From Phoronis ovalis (taxonomy: Eukaryota; Phoronida; Phoronidae): a stretch of 19,728 nt of DNA. How positions within the stretch are numbered: the first letter of the stretch is position 1; every line of letters begins with the position of its first letter. Made by a program: the position numbers and the translations under genes. The notes under the pieces were generated by a model. That model searched no databases, was not told where the DNA came from, and saw only the letters and a program-made list of their open reading frames with translations. Shown in pieces: positions 1 to 9,995 of this stretch. The stretch lies in the NCBI GenBank assembly GCA_028565635.1, contig JAOXYB010014455.1, forward strand, positions 1 to 19,728, given 5' to 3'.

Positions 1-260
1 TGGATTGCTACCCACTGCTTAAAACAAATAATTTGGATTACTACCAGGTTTGTAACAACCAGTTTGCGTAAACATGGGTTGCTACTCGGGTATTTTTAAA
101 TTTTGGATTGCTACCCTTATATTTCAAAAATTTGGATTGGGTTTACTACCTAAAGCCAAACTTTTGGATTGGGTTCCGCGGCACATCCCCGTAGTCAAAA
201 AACCTTGAGTACCCCCCGGGGGTTTGCCAGACTCGGTGGGTGCTTCCGTCTATAGAAGCA
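1..260. repeat. Degenerate array of about 30-bp units at the left edge
   Basis: The core TTGGATTRCTACC recurs with variation at about 1, 33, 74, 103, 132 and 164, giving spacings of 29 to 41 bp. The last two copies carry an inserted GGGTT or GGG. The array is followed by a GC-richer segment containing the 10-bp palindrome CCCCCGGGGG near 216-226. There is no open frame. It looks like a satellite-like array or the end of a dispersed repeat cut by the window edge. I do not recognise a named family. Confidence 0.6.
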
Positions 261-1781
261 AAATATGCATTGCTTCAGGACAACGTTTAATTCTGGTAAA
301 AAAGAAATGACATCATTGTTGCAATAACTACGAATATTTATTTTAAATGCAAAACCAACGCTTTTAGCGCATAAATATATTCTTATATCAATAACATAAT
401 ATATAAAAGTCGAAGAATTCTAATATCGTAATAACAGAAGCTATGTTTAACGAAAATAGCTTCAATATATTTTCGGTTAGCTGGGCCACAAAAGAATGGT
501 GCAATCTACTATGTATAATGTATACAAGTGAAGAGGTTGTTCAAGAAGCTCTTCATCAGATATGCCTCTGAAATTAACTATCCTAATCAGCGTTGAATAC
601 ATCATAACGATACTGTAGTTAATAATGGTCGTAGGTCACTGTACAGATTAAAACACTTCTGTAAATGCCAGGGCGAATTTTTAAAAAAATGGAACCCTTT
701 CAATTTATTTAATTATCATTACGTTTCCTTCTGAAATAAAACCCAAAAGACTTTAATCGTATAATCTGTCATTGCCTGTAAAATTAAGCTGTCATCTGTA
801 GAAGTCGGAGATTTCTAGCAGGTGTTATAAACGTCAATGACGACTTCAAACTGTGGCAATTAAGAAAACTATAGCTGTCAATAATAATTTCTCTGAAGTG
901 ACAATCCTGGATTACATTAGTTAATTAGCAGCATGATATCTAACACAATATTGAAGCTACAGGCTATAGACAGGCAGTTTCATTGTTAATTTTTTTTACA
1001 ACACTAAACATAACGTAAATTATTACATCTTTGGTTAATAGAATATACAACAAATCTCGAACGAACTTCTCTGACATATTTACAAAAGTCTCAGTGATGC
1101 TATCAATTTGATGTTATGAATTTATAATCTATCTTCACTTTACTTTAATCTTTGGTAAAAATTAACAGCGATGGAATGAGAATGCATCGTTATTAATCTA
1201 TCGGAGTTTTACTACATAACTCAGATATATGATTTGCCTTTACTGTATCCTGCTTCTGTCTAATATAATTATCTTTACTTGAGAAGCAATAAAGGAAATA
1301 ACATATAATGGTTAATTAAACTAATTGGCGCAACAAACTGTACAACACAATAATTTCTTTATCACATTTTGGCATAAAAATAATTCTTTGTCATCGCATC
1401 ACACTGTCAAACATTTTAGTTACGACTGTAAACCATTGTCGCGTAACAACATATAATGAAACTTGCTCAAATTATATAAGTATTTTTTTAAGTGCACTTT
1501 GCAATCTTTCCAGTTCCTGACTAACAAAAAAAGTGTTCTTTTTTAATTCAAAGAGCAAACGATAAATATAGTTGCCTCAAAAGTCAATGCTTTGTCATGG
1601 TTCGGGGAATACGGATATTCTGGTACACTGCAAACGTTTGGATTCCAGGAGTGTTGCACTATTTAATTTATACACATTTTCATATTAAGTAGATCTATTC
1701 GACAGTACAAGTTTTATGAACTCCAAAACAGCGATTCTACGATAATATAAGAACAGATCTACGTTTTCCTCTTAAATACTG
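261..1781 (-). other. 3' flank / probable 3' UTR of the SFRP gene
   Basis: This AT-rich stretch shows no coding exon on either strand. Read on the minus strand it directly follows the SFRP stop codon, so its right part should be 3' UTR. Candidate polyadenylation hexamers on the minus strand are ATTAAA at 1667-1662 and AATAAA at 709-704. The true transcript end cannot be decided from sequence. Confidence 0.4.
704..709 (-). terminator. Candidate poly(A) signal AATAAA for the SFRP gene
   Basis: The plus strand reads TTTATT, which is AATAAA on the gene strand, about 1.07 kb after the stop codon. A T/G-containing stretch follows within about 40-60 nt. A nearer variant, ATTAAA at 1667-1662, is an alternative. 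Hexamers of this kind are common in AT-rich DNA, so the call is weak. Confidence 0.25.
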
Positions 1782-2272
1782 TTATGCTCTGTCAGCCTTT
1801 GGTCCCTTCTTTCCTTTTCCCTTTCTGGTTTTCGATTTTTTCTCAGATTTAGGCTTTCTGTGTGCTCTTTTGCGCTTTTTTCTTGTTTTGACATCAGCCC
1901 CTTCTTCTTGCATGCCGTCAATCGCAACATCCAACGCTTCTATCCCCCCCTTACAGATGTTATCCTTTTTAACTTTCCTAATAGCACGACGAATAATCTT
2001 TGCCAGTTCGGGATTAGCACGTTTATTCGGCCAGCCTATGATATATGTCGCCACCAAATCATCTCCATTTTTGCTTCCCATAATGATGTGATTCTGTCCT
2101 TTCTGTATCCGACCGCACTGACATCCTTTGTCAGTACCGACTTTTAGTGAAAATTTTCGAAGATCTTTCTTTTCTAGATTGTCCGACTTTTTGTAGAATT
2201 TCTTTTTTCTTAATGTTGTAACCACAAGACCGTTGTCATCAGGTGCCGTTTCCTTAATTTTGGCTCTCACAA
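1782..2272 (-). CDS. SFRP1/2/5: SFRP exon 3: C-terminal part of the NTR domain and basic tail
   Basis: This exon encodes residues 193-354 plus two bases of codon 192. The acceptor is ttttttag at 2274-2273, and the frame upstream of it is intron. The segment begins VVRAKIKE, aligning with the ALRMKIKE-type start of the equivalent vertebrate SFRP1 segment. It continues through DLRKFSLKV, the cysteine pair C242-Q-C244, HIIMGSK, a GW at 271-272 and the last NTR cysteine C298. Residues 320-350 form a tail with about 19 Lys/Arg, including KKRKR and KGKGKKG. In the family the NTR region and basic tail bind heparan sulfate and help retain the protein at the cell surface. The tail also resembles a nuclear localisation signal, but in a secreted protein heparin binding is the likelier role. 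The stop codon TAA is at 1784-1782. Confidence 0.93.
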
Positions 2273-2786
2273 CTAAAAAATATGATGATATATTGAAGTG
2301 TTCTGCCACCAGATGGCAATAGGTATTGCTCTGAAACAGCAATATTTTATATTCTCTGTTTTTGACACATTAAGTTTCCTAACAGAGCTCATGGAATACT
2401 CAATAACTACAAGTTTTTGACCCTGGGTTTTTGACGTGACTGGTATTGGTTGCTTGTAAGATATTAGTAACAGAATTTCAGCAAAATAATGTTTAGGTTG
2501 TCCAGTTTTTGATTACAGAGACCGCAGTTCTAGTAAGGTTTTGTTAATCCTCCAATATCAGAATCAATTCTCATACGTCTTACATATATAAAATCAATTT
2601 TAATGTCTTATATTCATCAGCTAATATTCTCATTAGTTGGGTCCATTACTGCTAACAAGAATGAAAAAAATGATTTATGTATATTACTTATTGGCATTAC
2701 AAGTGTCTTTGCTTGTCTGAAAGAAGTTTAATGCTGCATAGGAATTTGTGTTAATTTTTATCTAGACTAAAGCTTATGCGAAACTA

Positions 2787-3240
2787 TTTTAGGGCGTTGA
2801 AAATGGTGAAATAATCATGTCTCAGGTGAATATTTAAAGCTAAACATTCAGATATTCACCTGAAGAATAATTATTTTAACACATTTGAAAGGGTTTCCCC
2901 AAAGATAAATATGCCTACCAGAAACCTCTGTTCTATGAACAATAATAATAAATTTGAATAGCGTAAATATTTTAGGGCGTTGAAAATGGTAAAATAATTA
3001 TGGCTATTCTTCGGGATGAAAGGTTTCCCTGTAAACATTATTTTTCTACAGATAAAGTGCCTAAAAAAATCTCTGTCTGCATGTCCCATGTAATAAAGAT
3101 GAATTGTGAAAACATGTTAGGACGTTAAAAATCGTAAAATAATTAATAGTTATGGTCTCAGGTAAATATCTAAGGTGAAAGGTTTTCCTACAAGAATTGT
3201 TTTCTTAATATAAATTTGCCTACCAAAAATATCTGCACTA
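2787..3240. repeat. Three imperfect tandem copies of a roughly 150-bp unit in SFRP intron 2
   Basis: Each copy begins with a version of TTTTAGGGCGTTGAAAATGG (starts near 2787, 2970 and 3117; the third reads TTAGGACGTTAAAAATCG) followed by TAAAATAATT or a close variant. Each then carries a GGTTTYCC block and ends with GCCTACCARAAA or similar at 2913, 3059 and 3218. Copies differ by indels, the first being about 25-35 bp longer because of a hairpin insertion. The divergence indicates an old tandem duplication, not an active satellite. Confidence 0.75.
2822..2863. repeat. Perfect 12-bp inverted repeat inside the first tandem copy
   Basis: The left arm TCAGGTGAATAT (2822-2833) is the exact reverse complement of ATATTCACCTGA (2852-2863), with an 18-nt loop. 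The third tandem copy keeps a single related arm (TCAGGTAAATAT), so the hairpin of copy 1 probably arose by local inverted duplication. Confidence 0.7.
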
Positions 3241-4718
3241 ATTCAAGCGGAAAATAATAATGATAAACCAAGGATAAACCTGAATTATAGCCAAGAAAAT
3301 GTATGTTTTCTATCGGATTTTCTATGGTAACACTGGCTTATGCAATGGAAAGATAGAATAACGTTTGTTTGCATATTTCTTTTATTACTTACAGGAAACA
3401 TTAAAAGCACAGCGGACACAAGATGCACTTAAAAACTGGGACCAATATCGAATTCTTGTAAGTATTGGCGAACGTTTCGCAGGTGATATACATTTTGGGT
3501 GTAAAAAAACTCCCAAAAGTTCCGTTGCTTCTTCTTTATAGGCATATAATATTCATAATATTTATAGTATATTGTATAATGGCATAGTTTGAAACATGTT
3601 TGGAATAGCAACAGAATGTGTACGTAAGTATGTATATCGATCAGAAAAACAAGCTGATGATAAAAAGGCAACATTGCGTTTCTATTTTCGTCAAATTTCC
3701 ATAACTTTTGAGTTAATTATTGTGTTAATGGGGAAACAAACATAAAAAATGTGCGCGTGGGGACTGATTTTTTGATGAAATGTTATTGTAACGACCAGAT
3801 AGCGCTTTGTCGTGCATACCAAATTTTATAATTATCATGACTAATCCCATGGACTATTAAGCTTACAGAAAAATAAACTACATGTGTATTTTAAGCCATT
3901 TTTATATTTATGCGACAACACATAAAAGTTTAAGCAGCTATAATCCATTTAACGAAATGCTTTGCTCAGGTAGAATTACCAAACTCTCCTCCGTACAATG
4001 AACTTGGCATTTTATGCGTTGATAACATGCGCCATGCACTTTAGATTATGTATATGAAGCTTTAGTTTAATTGTAAGTGCATAACACCAACCCGTGATTC
4101 CTACCCTAAATCCTAAATGATGTCTCCTTATGGAGAAATTACTAGAGGTATATTTTTTCTTTCCAAAGTGTTGTTCGACGTTAAACTTTATTTATTTTGA
4201 CACGTATTACTAAATAGCATCGACAAATTTCTCTTCCTAGCCATAGCTTCCTCATGCAATTTTTAAAAGACCGTTTTGTAGTGAAATTGCACCTGTCTCG
4301 CACACAATACACTCTTAGTAGTTTAATTGTCCGAATCATTGAAATTAGAAATCAAGAATGTCAAAATATTGTATTAAGACATGACACTACAATATCATAA
4401 TTGCGTGAATAATGCTCTTATTTGTAGTGCAATTAGGTATTTTGTCCTCTCAATTGGATTTCAAATAAAGTTGTGTACTTAATATATAGGTAGTCCTGAT
4501 TTGTGTACATACTCTCATGTATAATAAAAATCTAAAAGTACAAAGATATTCTAAAAATAGATGATAAACGGTTATAAATCTGATTTTTTTTATTCAAGCT
4601 ATTTAATTTATGTTTGAAGGCGACATATATTGGAATAGTACCCAATAATTACTACAGTTTAATACTATCTACTCTTTAGAAGTATCCAAATTGGTCACCT
4701 GCCTTAGGTCACACTTAC

Positions 4719-4796
4719 CGAATTCCGACCTACAATAATTGTCAATGATTCCTTCATAAGTATCTGGCTCTTTACAAGGCGTACAAATATTTTCTT
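4719..4796 (-). CDS. SFRP1/2/5: SFRP exon 2: 78-nt linker exon starting the NTR domain
   Basis: This short exon supplies residues 167-191 plus the split codons 166 and 192. On the minus strand the acceptor is tttttattttcag|AAGAAAAT and the donor is GGAATTCG|GTAAGTGT, both strong. Translated in phase 1 from exon 1 it gives EENICTPCKEP at its start and IIDNYCRSEF at its end. This matches the vertebrate SFRP1 pattern of a VCPPC-type pair followed by LCASEF just before the ALRMKIKE segment. It contributes three of the six NTR cysteines (C170, C173, C187). Size, phase and position make the join unambiguous even though the exon is too short to stand out as an open frame. Confidence 0.93.
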
Positions 4797-7761
4797 CTGA
4801 AAATAAAAAATATATAAAATAAAACATAAGAAGTTTAATACTTTTAAAGAGGTAACCCCGAAGCTAGTCCGTTGGAATTACAAAAATGCACAGTTGATTG
4901 CGTATATTCCCTTTGATCGGAGCCAAAGTAAGTTTGTTGTCTGCATTCCCTTTTATCTTACTTTACTTCCAAAAATACTAACAATATTTTTATCATAATG
5001 GATTTCGATCAAAATATTTGCACTATATCCATAATGTCATTTTTTCCTGAGGACATTTAGCCCAATAAAAGTACTTGTCAAAAGATAAAAATATTTGTTG
5101 AATGTATCAGTTTGTTTTTTATAACAAGTACTTGCTTTGGTATGATTTGTGCATGAAAAAAAAAAGTTTTAAGATACTAGCTAAACTCAATTAGCTTGCT
5201 ATTGAACTTTGAACAGGATAGAAAAGGAATAATTAATTTATTTTAGAATTTGAGTAGTTGTTGTCAGTTCTAATCAAGAAAGAACAAAGAGAAAATATTC
5301 TGAAATCTTGCACACCTGCATGCGCGTAACATGGTAAAAACAAAATAGTAAGCTAAGTCTCCATTTCTTAGCTCCAAACGGGGGCCCCCAAATCCACTTG
5401 TTTTTGAGTCTCATATAATGTCTTTTGAACATATTTTTGGCCGCCGATATTTAGCAGCTGTGCAGATCTGATACTTGGGACTTAATAATTTCTCAGTAAT
5501 ATGGTACAATTTTTGAGCAATAGTAAAATAGAACAACCGGTGAATTACTGTAATTCTTGCAAAATCGCGTTTGGTTGCAAAATAACTGGAATTGCCTGTG
5601 AGTTAGAGAAACGTGAAAACGTTTCGGTGAATAGTAAAACCCGAAATAATCAAGAAAATAGTCAATTCGTCCTCAGACGTATGGAAATCGCGATGGCTTT
5701 CTAAGTTTTTATGTAGCTTTGTTTCTCTAAGACTGACTAAGACATGGGAAATTATTAGCTTAACATCATCAACTTTTTCTTTTTTTTCAAAAACACCAAA
5801 GATATAAGTTTGTACAATTGAAACTGGATTTAACCATGTACCAGTACCCTTGTGGGGATAACATACGCGTAACCTAATTCATTGTTTTATGTTTCCGGAG
5901 AACATGGAAAAGTGTTTAAGAACTTAAAACACTAAATGTACTATAACTCCAAAACCCATGACAGTTACGGCAAAGAGTCACTTGTTAGAGTTATTTATAC
6001 CTGAATAAATATAAATGCTTTTACATGTGATGTGCATCAATTCACTTGTCAATCATAACTTTACAAATCAACTTGAAGTATAAAGAGTGTATGTCAGTAT
6101 AATTTGATTATGTTATAGACGTTTTATACTGAATATTTACATCACATTTTATAGAGTGGGCCATTAATTAATAATATGCGCCTCTCATTCTAAACCTGTC
6201 ATTATTGAGAAAAAGATATGTTTATTCAAATGTAAATCTATCGGACATGTTATCTCTAATTTCAGATAAAAGAAAATAAATGCACAAAAAAGATTTAATG
6301 TAAACATCAACTTAGACTAATAAAGGGTGACTGTGGTTGATTTTATGGAATGTCATGTTGCTAGTTTAGACCCCCGTCAGACATTTCAACCACCTCTACT
6401 ACAATGGCATATACCTGTTCAGGGCACCTGCGTTAAATCTTAGACAATTAATCATGTACACATAGTATCTTTTAATCTAAACATGTCAGGGGCTCATACA
6501 GGGATGATTACTGATCTGAAATACGCATACAGTATTTTGGAGAGAAGTTTGCATTTGTATAGGACACTAATAGCAAACCGACATCTACACCTGTAATGTT
6601 GTACTTTATCAAACATACCGCAGATTTGTTTGTAATGTTCACAGCATTAATTTAAAGTTAATAGTATAATTATACAAGACATATACAGTTGCATTCTTGA
6701 CATATTTCAAAAATATGATAAAATTTGCACTCGAAATACAACAAAAAAAAAAAGAAAACAGACACCTAACTTTTCGTGTACTTCTTTTTGGCAAACGGTG
6801 ACGTTATCATCTGTATTAAATTGCATTGTTTTAATTCACTGAAAATTGGTGGTAATTCAAAACACGGATCTGCTAGGAATAACTAACATCTGCTTCTTGA
6901 CAATGTTCGCACACTGACATCCGTTTGGCAAGTGTTTTGTTTTAAAAAACTACAAATCTATTTATATATAAACACATGTAGAAAATAAAATTAAAAGTTT
7001 TTTTATTGTCCAATTTTACCAAATTAATGAGACGCGGTGCTGTTTGTAAAAGATATAAAACTGATTTATTATACGTCTAGGTGGATACAAAAAATTTACT
7101 GATGTGCATATTTATTTTAAAAGGTGATTTAGAGTCATAACATTTCACTTTTATATATTTTGTAACTACCGCGAATTCCAGTGCATGTAGCGTAAAAGGT
7201 TAGGGAATATCTGTTAAGATTATTCTATTAAGTGGAACGCCACTATTTGATAAATGGCAATTGATTTTCGAAATACGTTTTCAGGCTGATATTAATTTGT
7301 TACCTTCCCATCTAAACGAAGTAACATAAAGAACAACTTTGGGTAATCCTGTCTATAATATTTTCAGTTGTAAAAACATTCAAACTCAGGCACGACGTAC
7401 TCAAACAGGAACAACATGCACAAGTTCACCTGTGTCCACAATTATTGATTGCTAACACTCCCGCTAATAACGTTTCCTCTCTTTTTTATTCCCTTTTCCC
7501 CAAAAAATGATGTCCGCCTTCCCCTTTTCCCAGTTGGTTAACCTGCAGCTAGCTCGTTGTTACGGGTAATAATAAGAAGATAATAGTTTTATCTAATTTT
7601 ACTCAAGAAGATCTATTTAAAATCACAACATTACCTAAGATACTAGGAGGACTGTATAAAATTAAAATTATAATATAACTCCATAAACATATAACTAATT
7701 TTCATTTCACTTAGACTACGCATCCATGCATATATACCCCGATTCATACCCCGATTCATAC
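4797..7761 (-). other. SFRP intron 1
   Basis: This 2.97-kb phase 1 intron runs from donor GAAG|GTATGA to acceptor ttttcag|AAG. It holds AT-rich sequence, two A-runs near 5155 and 6747, the palindrome GGGGGCCCCC at 5380-5389, a 7-bp stem (AGCTAAG 5351-5357 / CTTAGCT 5367-5373) and a 10-bp inverted repeat (5069-5078 / 5124-5133). I find no coding exon in it. Confidence 0.85.
5069..5133. repeat. 10-bp inverted repeat with 45-nt loop
   Basis: AAGTACTTGT at 5069-5078 is the reverse complement of ACAAGTACTT at 5124-5133. Both arms contain the self-complementary octamer AAGTACTT. It lies in SFRP intron 1 with no visible function and may be chance in AT-rich DNA. Confidence 0.45.
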
Positions 7762-7762
7762 C
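7737..7762. repeat. 12-bp tandem duplication spanning the SFRP exon 1 donor
   Basis: On the plus strand CCCCGATTCATA occurs twice back to back (7737-7748 and 7749-7760) followed by CC. On the gene strand each unit regenerates a GGTATGA donor core. Candidate donors therefore occur with exon ends at 7762, 7750 and, with a weaker GGTATAT, 7738. All three are in the same phase. Confidence 0.85.
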
Positions 7763-8257
7763 TTCAGGTGTATTCTGTGGAGGAATACACAAATCATTAT
7801 CTTCTGGAAATTTGTCACAACGCAGCATCTCCGGCCATGGAAAACGATAATTTTGCATTATTTCAGCACATCCTGCTTTTACTGCCTCGCATAAAGAACG
7901 ACACGGCCAAATCAAACGGTCTAAACAAACCGGGGAAAATAGAGAACACAATAATAATTGCGTATCTGGATGACAGCGTACCCCTAACAGTGAAACCCAA
8001 GATTTGGCTTGGTGTGTAACTTCTTTGATTGTGTCGTGGTCAAGTAAATTTGGTAAACGCATTTTATGGTATCCAACGCCTTGGCACAATGTTAAATTTG
8101 ATGGAATATCGATACATTTTGGCTGATACACGCGCCCGCTTAACAAAGCCCAGTCTGTTCCCCAATCCGATATACTGCTATAACATAATCCAGTATGAGA
8201 AATCCAAATAAAAAGAAAAAATGTGGATGCAAGTTTTTTTCCGAAACTCATCATCAT
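7762..8257 (-). CDS. SFRP1/2/5: SFRP exon 1: signal peptide and frizzled cysteine-rich domain
   Basis: The exon encodes residues 1-165 plus one base. It starts with three consecutive ATG codons followed by a basic-hydrophobic signal sequence (SFGKK, then a FFLFIWI core). The CRD spans about residues 48-157 with all ten cysteines of the frizzled fold at 48, 58, 95, 104, 111, 119, 123, 130, 147 and 157. Diagnostic motifs are KCIDIP, LCQGVGY, MRLPNLL, CSLFSPVCLDR, CRSLCEAV, FPWPEMLRCDKFP and DLCIPP. An N-glycosylation sequon NLT sits between the first two cysteines. The start is fixed by an in-frame TGA at 8320-8318 with no other in-frame ATG before 8257; a GTG at 8290 is not a likely start. The chosen donor is CCTGAAG|GTATGA at 7761-7760, matching the phase of exon 2. 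Confidence 0.94.
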
Positions 8258-8286
8258 CTTTTTCGTACAGCGGAATGGAAATGCAT
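8254..8286 (-). promoter_or_regulatory. Short upstream ORF overlapping the SFRP start codon
   Basis: An out-of-frame ATG at 8286-8284 opens a 10-codon reading frame. It stops at TGA 8256-8254, sharing the ATGA overlap with the first SFRP ATG (8257-8255). If the transcript starts upstream of 8286, scanning ribosomes meet this ATG first. The arrangement would allow termination-reinitiation at the SFRP start. The transcription start is not known, so this is a possible translational control element only. Confidence 0.4.
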
Positions 8287-8700
8287 ACACAATAATAGGA
8301 AGTAATAGTAATAGTCTTCAAAATCTCTGTCGATGGTTTTATTTAGTCGTGTCAATTGATACGTGTCAATCAAAATCCTTCGATGTTGAAACTGTTAGTT
8401 GATTACACAAACCATGTATGTCACATCCTAACTAGCTGCAGACTGCTTAAATCTAAAGATGGACAGGGAGCAACCATTATTTTGTTGGGTTCAAGGTCAT
8501 AAGCCGGGTTGTAAATGCCAAGGGATAAACGAGATAAAAAAAGGAGGCACAAACTTGGATTCTTCGGTTAAAACAGTACTACATACCTATCGCTTTTCAA
8601 TTTTCGTTTATTGCTTCTTAGCATTATTGTGGGTAACACATGAAAGTTACCAAGGGATATAAATCATATGGATACACAATACATTTTCTATATAATTAAT
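8258..8700 (-). promoter_or_regulatory. SFRP 5' UTR and proximal promoter region
   Basis: This stretch lies immediately upstream of the SFRP start on the gene strand. No clear TATA box at a fixed distance and no CpG-rich block is visible. The notable element is a direct repeat: ATTGACACG on the gene strand at 8370-8362 and 8356-8348. The upstream copy extends to TTGATTGACACG, resembling the TGATTGACAG type of PBX/MEIS-PREP site. No other regulatory element can be supported. Confidence 0.35.
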
Positions 8701-9995
8701 GGATACACTTTTGAAGAAAATTAAATTTTTAATGCAATTAAAAAAAATAAATGAATGCATTCTAAATACAATCAAACTAGTCTGCTTCAAGAGTAGAAAT
8801 GCACTATGCACAATAAAACAAGTAAATAAACAGCCCCGGATAAACAGACTCGATAACATAATAACACAGGGAGGAATTTGCTTTAATGCATATACCGTAC
8901 AGGTACCATTTCCTAAGATGTTCAAGAAAATGATAATGTTAATATGATGTCTAAAATAACACAAACGTTATTAGAAAGTAATAAATGTTGCCAAAATGCG
9001 TCACCAATCCGTTATACTCTTGTTGCTTATTATTACATAAAATGACAAAGAATTTTGATAACTATTATACTACATAGATTAAGCTAATGTAAATGCAACG
9101 AGCATTGTTATTTAATAGGGCTTAGGAGCTTTGACTAGACTCTGGAATCCTACCAGTACCAGTACTAAAACTCACGAAATCATTTCTCCAGGACTAAGGA
9201 CTGCTCCCTATGTTCATCACCCGTCTCTTCCGATAAACTCATAATGAGATGTCAACTAAATGTTTCTGTGTGAATAATTTTATTTCACATTTAATAGACA
9301 TATTTATCTTGTTGACAAGTCATTTAATAAGTTATTACTTGTCTAATTTTAATGAAAGTGTATGAAACTATTATTAGTGTGTATTTTAATTATCAAAGAC
9401 CCCTTCCCTGCTTAGTACGAAACGATGACTAAATACACGCGTTATCAGAAATGCCAAGAAAGAAAAAATGATGTAGTGTCTGCAGATGACACAGACACAA
9501 CCAAATATTTTTAATGGATTTCCTCATATTGCTGTTGTTCTTAACTTCATTATCATATATTATGATCAAACGATCAGCTGTTCCAAACAAAAATGCAAAT
9601 GGCATAAGCTGCATACAGGTTCTTAAGAATTTTAGATTACTGAGCGTTTAGGGTATGCAAACAGCAGGAATTTTGTTTTTTTCTTATTCCAAAATCAACA
9701 TAATAAAATTGCTGACGCAAACATAATGCAAGAACTACAGCAGAGCGGCATAAACATTTCTGCACATCTTAGTTTATACTATCTTCTCTTATTTATCGAC
9801 TTAAATAAGTAGATAAAGGACACAGGTTTTTTATCCCGGCATTTCTTTGTAGGCAGCGTTATCATTACTAGTGTTTACTTTTTAATTACAAAGTTGTAAA
9901 TTCAACATAGGTGTACAAAGAATTCATCTACTTATCAGCGAGTGCCAGACTACATGTTTGCAATACTTTTGTTAGTGAGGGCATGACTACACAAA

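Larger units (their letters stand above)
2273..4718 (-). other. SFRP intron 2
   Basis: This phase 1 intron runs from donor TTCG|GTAAGTGT to acceptor ttttttag|TT. It contains three imperfect copies of a roughly 150-bp unit at 2787-3240, annotated separately. The remainder is AT-rich with short open frames that have no family resemblance and no codon-like character. I see no exon hidden in it. Confidence 0.85.
1782..8257 (-). other. SFRP1/2/5: Gene span: secreted frizzled-related protein, three coding exons, complete
   Basis: The coding sequence joins 8257-7762, 4796-4719 and 2272-1782 (496 + 78 + 491 nt), giving 354 residues and a TAA stop. Both introns are GT-AG and phase 1. The product has a signal peptide, a ten-cysteine frizzled CRD and a six-cysteine NTR domain, the family's defining architecture. 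The length is slightly above the usual 295-346 residues because of a basic C-terminal tail. Family members are secreted and bind Wnt or Frizzled proteins to modulate Wnt signalling. Within the family, the CRD motifs KMxLPNLL and CSLFxPVCLDR and the NTR cysteine pattern (CxxC, then YC/LC before a SEF motif, then CxC, then a single C) fit SFRP1/2/5 rather than SFRP3/4. This subfamily call is from memory of the vertebrate proteins. Confidence 0.93.

Noticed and set aside
2273-2342. N-terminal extension of the SFRP exon 3 open frame to an ATG at 2342
   Set aside because: The frame upstream of 2272 contains the acceptor tract ttttttag and does not align to the family. Exon 2 supplies the true preceding residues.
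5501-5704. 67-codon plus-strand frame in SFRP intron 1 with several cysteines
   Set aside because: Cysteine spacing fits no family I know, and there is no flanking support. Probably chance.
7643-7761. Continuation of the SFRP exon 1 frame past the donor
   Set aside because: The residues after PPQNTPE have no family match, and a consensus donor plus matching exon 2 phase mark the exon end.
7726-8211. Plus-strand frames opposite the SFRP frizzled domain
   Set aside because: Antisense shadows of the CRD exon.
8258-8290. Extension of SFRP exon 1 to a GTG at 8290
   Set aside because: The codon at 8290-8288 is GTG, an unlikely start in an animal nuclear gene. The first in-frame ATG after the upstream TGA is at 8257, directly before the signal sequence.
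8459-8662. 67-codon plus-strand frame upstream of SFRP with a hydrophobic C-terminal half
   Set aside because: No recognisable domain, no splice or transcript evidence, and such lengths are expected by chance. A divergent small gene cannot be excluded but cannot be supported.
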